A stretch of DNA of 64,000 bases from positions 1,138,917 through 1,202,916 of the forward strand of contig KE159617.1 in the NCBI GenBank assembly GCA_000403335.2. The letters are read 5' to 3'. Below, piece after piece: positions 61,338 to 64,000 of this stretch. Both the position numbers and the translations under genes were made by a program. Under the pieces are notes generated by a model. It had not been told where the DNA came from. It ran no database searches and worked only from the letters and a program-made list of their open reading frames with translations. Numbering within the stretch: position 1 is the stretch's first letter; each line of letters starts with the position of its first letter. Origin of the DNA: Lachnospiraceae bacterium MD335 (GTDB lineage Bacteria; Bacillota; Clostridia; Lachnospirales; Lachnospiraceae).

Positions 61338-62805
61338 CTAAGCTATAAGAGGTTTTAAACTCCTAATATATTCATGATGAGAGAGTTTGTCAGCAAGGAT
61401 GACGGTAATTAGCTGTGTAATTCCTGCAAGAATTAAGTCAGCGTGAAGAGTTTTTTCATTCTGCGTTCGTCGACCGGCGAGGCAAAGATTATCTTTTATG
61501 TGATTGATGTTACGTTCAACGACGGTTCGCATTTTGTAGATATCATTCCATTCCTGTGTGCCACGAAGTACACCGGGATATGCCGTAAATCCTTTTCGGC
61601 ATAAATATAAATCATACGACAACATTTGGATGAAGTGCAAGGATTTTCACAACAGCATTGTCTGTGGGCTTTTTTGGTGGACATAAATCCATTTCATTTT
61701 CGGGCGGACAAATTTGCAGCGTATAACGCCGCTGCGAAGTTTAGAAGTACCTTCATATTTCATAGGCAGTGAAGCATCACGAGGACAACAGGGGATCCCG
61801 TTTTCGTTGATTGTATAATCAACATTTTCAAGGTGTGCTCTCGAATCAAGTGGAATGTAAGCTTTAGAAAAATGTTTATCATCCCCAAAGGTATTGCCTG
61901 AAAGAAGTTCTTTATAAAGTCCAACAGAATCAAAAAGCAGCGTCACCAAGAAATGCTTGTGGATTGATTAAAGGATGTTTAGAACAGAAATCCTTTAAAG
62001 CAGGAATAAGAAGTCTTGAATCGTGAACTGATTTATCTTCATCTGGAGAATCAGACTTTTTTTCGACAACAATGTCAGGATGGGAATTTAGGAAATCCTT
62101 ATTGTAAAAAGAAATATGGCGAATAATTCCAAGCCCGTTAGTAACAATGCCAAATTTAAAGACATAACAAAAATGTCCGTTGGTATAAAGCTGTTTGATT
62201 TCTAGATTTACAGAAGCATGCGGAGGCATAGAGCCATAAGCGGCTTTATAAGGGTCATAAGATTCATTAAAGTTGTGTGTTTTTGCATAAACTTTTAGCT
62301 GTTTAATGATTCGGTTGGCATATTTCGGATTGTTTTCGGTAACAAAAGCTTCAACGCCTGAGGAATCAAAGATGGTCATATCAGCTTTTTCGGAATCAAC
62401 AGCCTGACAGACAGGTTCCGTTATTTCGACGGGGTTGTCGAAGACCAGTTGCAGTTCGTCTAACAAATCCTGCTTAAATCGAGTGATTTTAGAAGCATCA
62501 GGAACTTTAGTAAAGCCACAGAAATCACGAAGTGGTTTGGAGTAAGAAAGAAAAGTCAGGAGAAGCTGGTCTGTAGGGATTGAGAAGATACGCTGGATAA
62601 TCAAGGCCCACAGAAAAGCCTGTAAAGGGTATTTACGGGATTTTCCTGTTGATGCATAGAAATGATTTCTGAAAGAAATCGGAATAATTTCATCAATGTC
62701 GATATGAGTTTCCAATAGAGAAAGAAACGCAGGTTTGTCATTATCAGATTTATTTTGGCAATCTTGAAAAATATCTGTCAAAGAAAGCTGTTTGTATAGT
62801 ATCAT
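61338..62805 (-). pseudogene. Transposase of an IS1182-like element, frameshifted
   Basis: Minus strand. The first part (62805 to about 61930) encodes FLWALIIQRIFSIPTDQLLL, KADMTIFDSSGVEAFVTENN and DEDKSVHDSRLLIPAL, an IS1182-like transposase. The frame then shifts near 61940, again near 61660-61690, and again near 61600, with the C-terminal RTVVERNINHIKDNL and CLAGRRTQNEKTLHADLIL block in a third frame. At least three frameshifts make it non-functional. I did not find convincing terminal inverted repeats. Confidence 0.85.
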
Positions 62806-62866
62806 AGGTATCAGAATAACTCCTTTCTTGGATGGTGGTTTATAGTTTTTTGACAACTCTATTATG

Positions 62867-62936
62867 CCATAATTACTTCGTAATTATGGTAGTTCATGCC
62901 CATTCGGGCGGGTATAATGTCTATCGGCATTATACC
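62867..62936. repeat. Three tandem hairpins
   Basis: CCATAATTAC/GTAATTATGG (62867-62889), GCCC/GGGC (62898-62909) and GGTATAATG/CATTATACC (62911-62936) follow one another between the transposase remnant and the TetR gene. They may be a small inserted element or the 5' end of the decayed IS. From 62937 to 63050 there is a further GGCGTTT/AAACGCC hairpin and no gene. Confidence 0.5.
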
Positions 62937-63050
62937 ATATCCAGTGAGGAGTTATTTTATTTTAGAAACAAAAAATGCCGTATTTATGCGGCTTATGGCG
63001 TTTCGTAAACGCCTAAAATTTATAGATGATTGAGAGGAAAAGGAAACTTC

Positions 63051-63106
63051 TTGCTAATAAGAATGAAGTGTGCTATCATAAAAACGATAATATTGTCGTT
63101 TTTATG
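63051..63106 (+). promoter_or_regulatory. Promoter with TetR-type operator
   Basis: TTGCTA-17 bases-TATCAT at 63051-63079. A palindrome with 11-bp arms, CATAAAAACGA/TCGTTTTTATG, around AATATT (63077-63106) overlaps the -10 and start region, directly before the TetR gene. Autorepression is expected. Confidence 0.8.
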
Positions 63107-63129
63107 AAATTGGGAAGGAGACAGATGTC

Positions 63130-63807
63130 GTGCCAAAAGTAAAAAACGAATATTTAGAAAATAAAAGAAACCAGATTTTAGATGCAGCATTCGCAGTATG
63201 TAAGCGTAAGCCAGCATATGATATTACGATGACAGACATTGTATTAGAAACGGGTATGAGTCAGGGAGGAGTCTACAAATATTTTAATAATATTGATTTA
63301 GTACTTGCCGCACTCATTGATAAGTCAAATTTACAAGGAAACTATATTGAACAAATAGATAAAATTATGGAGTCTGGCAACGCACCAAATATTAATTTAC
63401 ACAATCTGTTTTTGGTTTCTGAACAGTATTTTTCTGATATGCTGATAAGTTATAATAAAGTACTTTTTGAGCTTAGTACATTTTTTGCGTATCATCCGGA
63501 GCGATATGAACGAATTAACAAAAATGTGACCACTTCATCGACTTTTGAGTATTTAACGCAATGTGCATCGAGAATTATTGTATCAGGAGTGGAGAATGGA
63601 TATTTTATGCCTGTTATGCCGGTAAATGATATTTTGGCGTTTATCATAGCTTCTTTTGATGGCATTATACGGGATGTAACGCTTTCCAAATGCTATTCTG
63701 GAAATAGTGTACCAAAATCAGGTTTTGTTTTTCATGAGAAAAATCTGATTCACTGTTTATATGCCAGTACAATGTATTTGCTAGGAAAAAATCATAAAGA
63801 GAGATAG
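63130..63807 (+). CDS. TetR-family regulator
   Basis: 225 residues. N-terminal helix-turn-helix (about 10-57) with TMTDIVLETGMSQGGVYKYF; the C-terminal ligand domain is variable. The start is GTG 63130, nine bases from AAGGAG; ATG 63125 is out of frame. A near-perfect palindrome lies upstream. It is followed 3 bp later by a secreted-protein gene that it probably controls. Confidence 0.9.
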   Translation: MPKVKNEYLENKRNQILDAAFAVCKRKPAYDITMTDIVLETGMSQGGVYKYFNNIDLVLAALIDKSNLQGNYIEQIDKIMESGNAPNINLHNLFLVSEQYFSDMLISYNKVLFELSTFFAYHPERYERINKNVTTSSTFEYLTQCASRIIVSGVENGYFMPVMPVNDILAFIIASFDGIIRDVTLSKCYSGNSVPKSGFVFHEKNLIHCLYASTMYLLGKNHKER

Positions 63808-63810
63808 CTT

Positions 63811-64000
63811 ATGAAAAAAATAGTGTCGGCATTAACAATAATCGTATGCGGATTGTTGATGGGCAGCATGGCTCATGGCTCACAGAAAATGGAACGGATG
63901 GCAAACAGTTATGATATAAATGGATATTCCATTGCCCGCTATGAAAACAATAAAATTGTATTTGAAAATTATGGTGATGGAATAAATGAAACGTCTATAT
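63811..64000 (+). CDS. Secreted protein, possibly a serine hydrolase (3' partial)
   Basis: The gene begins at ATG 63811, three bases after the TetR stop, and runs off the window; 63 codons are visible. The N-terminus has a signal peptide (MKKIVSALTIIVCGLLMG, cleavage near AHG). The mature start reads YSIARYENNKIVFENYGDG, which resembles the opening strands of beta-lactamase-superfamily serine hydrolases. The assignment is tentative because no catalytic motif is in view. Confidence 0.6.
   Translation, partial: MKKIVSALTIIVCGLLMGSMAHGSQKMERMANSYDINGYSIARYENNKIVFENYGDGINETSI

Noticed and set aside
61290-63018. TTTAGGCG...CGCCTAAA as possible ends of the IS1182-like element
   Set aside because: Only 8 bp match, no target duplication, and the distance from the transposase frame is uneven.

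Overview
The window looks like chromosomal DNA of a flagellated, Gram-positive clostridial bacterium, most likely a Lachnospiraceae (Roseburia/Butyrivibrio/Lachnospira type). The evidence is the gene order PilZ-cheB-cheA-cheW-cheC-cheD-fliA-...-rpsB-tsf, which is the 3' end of the Firmicutes fla/che operon; families typical of Lachnospiraceae (DUF6115-like and DUF6320-like proteins, a BlaR1-like protein with helical repeats); a T-box leader; strong AGGAGG ribosome sites; and TTGACA-N17-TATAAT promoters. Genus is an inference. All intact genes are on the + strand; only pseudogenes lie on the - strand. I saw no rRNA, tRNA or CRISPR array.

Region 1 (1-12.7 kb) is core genome. It holds the chemotaxis and sigma-28 block, then FapA and three poorly known proteins where Bacillus subtilis has swrB, a terminator, and rpsB-tsf. 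Region 2 (12.7-21.3 kb) holds an acyltransferase plus a membrane partner, and a beta-galactoside locus (lipoprotein, two permeases, LacZ) with regulatory hairpins. Region 3 (21.4-33.9 kb) holds an ECF-like sigma factor, an unassigned structured RNA, a serine hydrolase, a two-component system next to a MacB/FtsX-type ABC transporter with direct repeats between them, a BlaI/BlaR1-like pair with operators, a patatin and a YfcE phosphodiesterase. Region 4 (33.9-46.6 kb) holds T-box-controlled trpBA whose terminator is split by an IS4-family element, trkA-trkH, apt, relA, a metallo-beta-lactamase-fold hydrolase and hemZ.

Region 5 (46.6 kb to the end) is accessory. It begins with a decayed replication module (RepA/DUF6017 and DnaC-like fragments), then a self-regulated TetR-flavoprotein-FMN-binding operon and a MITE-like element. 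A two-component system at 49.2-51.2 kb and a lipoprotein/ABC-exporter operon at 54.4-61.0 kb flank an AT-rich array of small genes at 51.2-54.2 kb. That array includes an Imm1-like immunity protein, a solitary TARG1-like macrodomain and three other small proteins, and several of its genes share a leader motif. I read it as an immunity cassette array and as the best candidate for a little-described system here. The exporter operon is itself unusual: one permease carries a C-terminal domain preceded by a complete internal lipoprotein signal, and its spacers hold hairpin clusters and a duplication-flanked hairpin insert. The window closes with a frameshifted transposase, a TetR gene with a near-perfect operator, and the start of a secreted protein.
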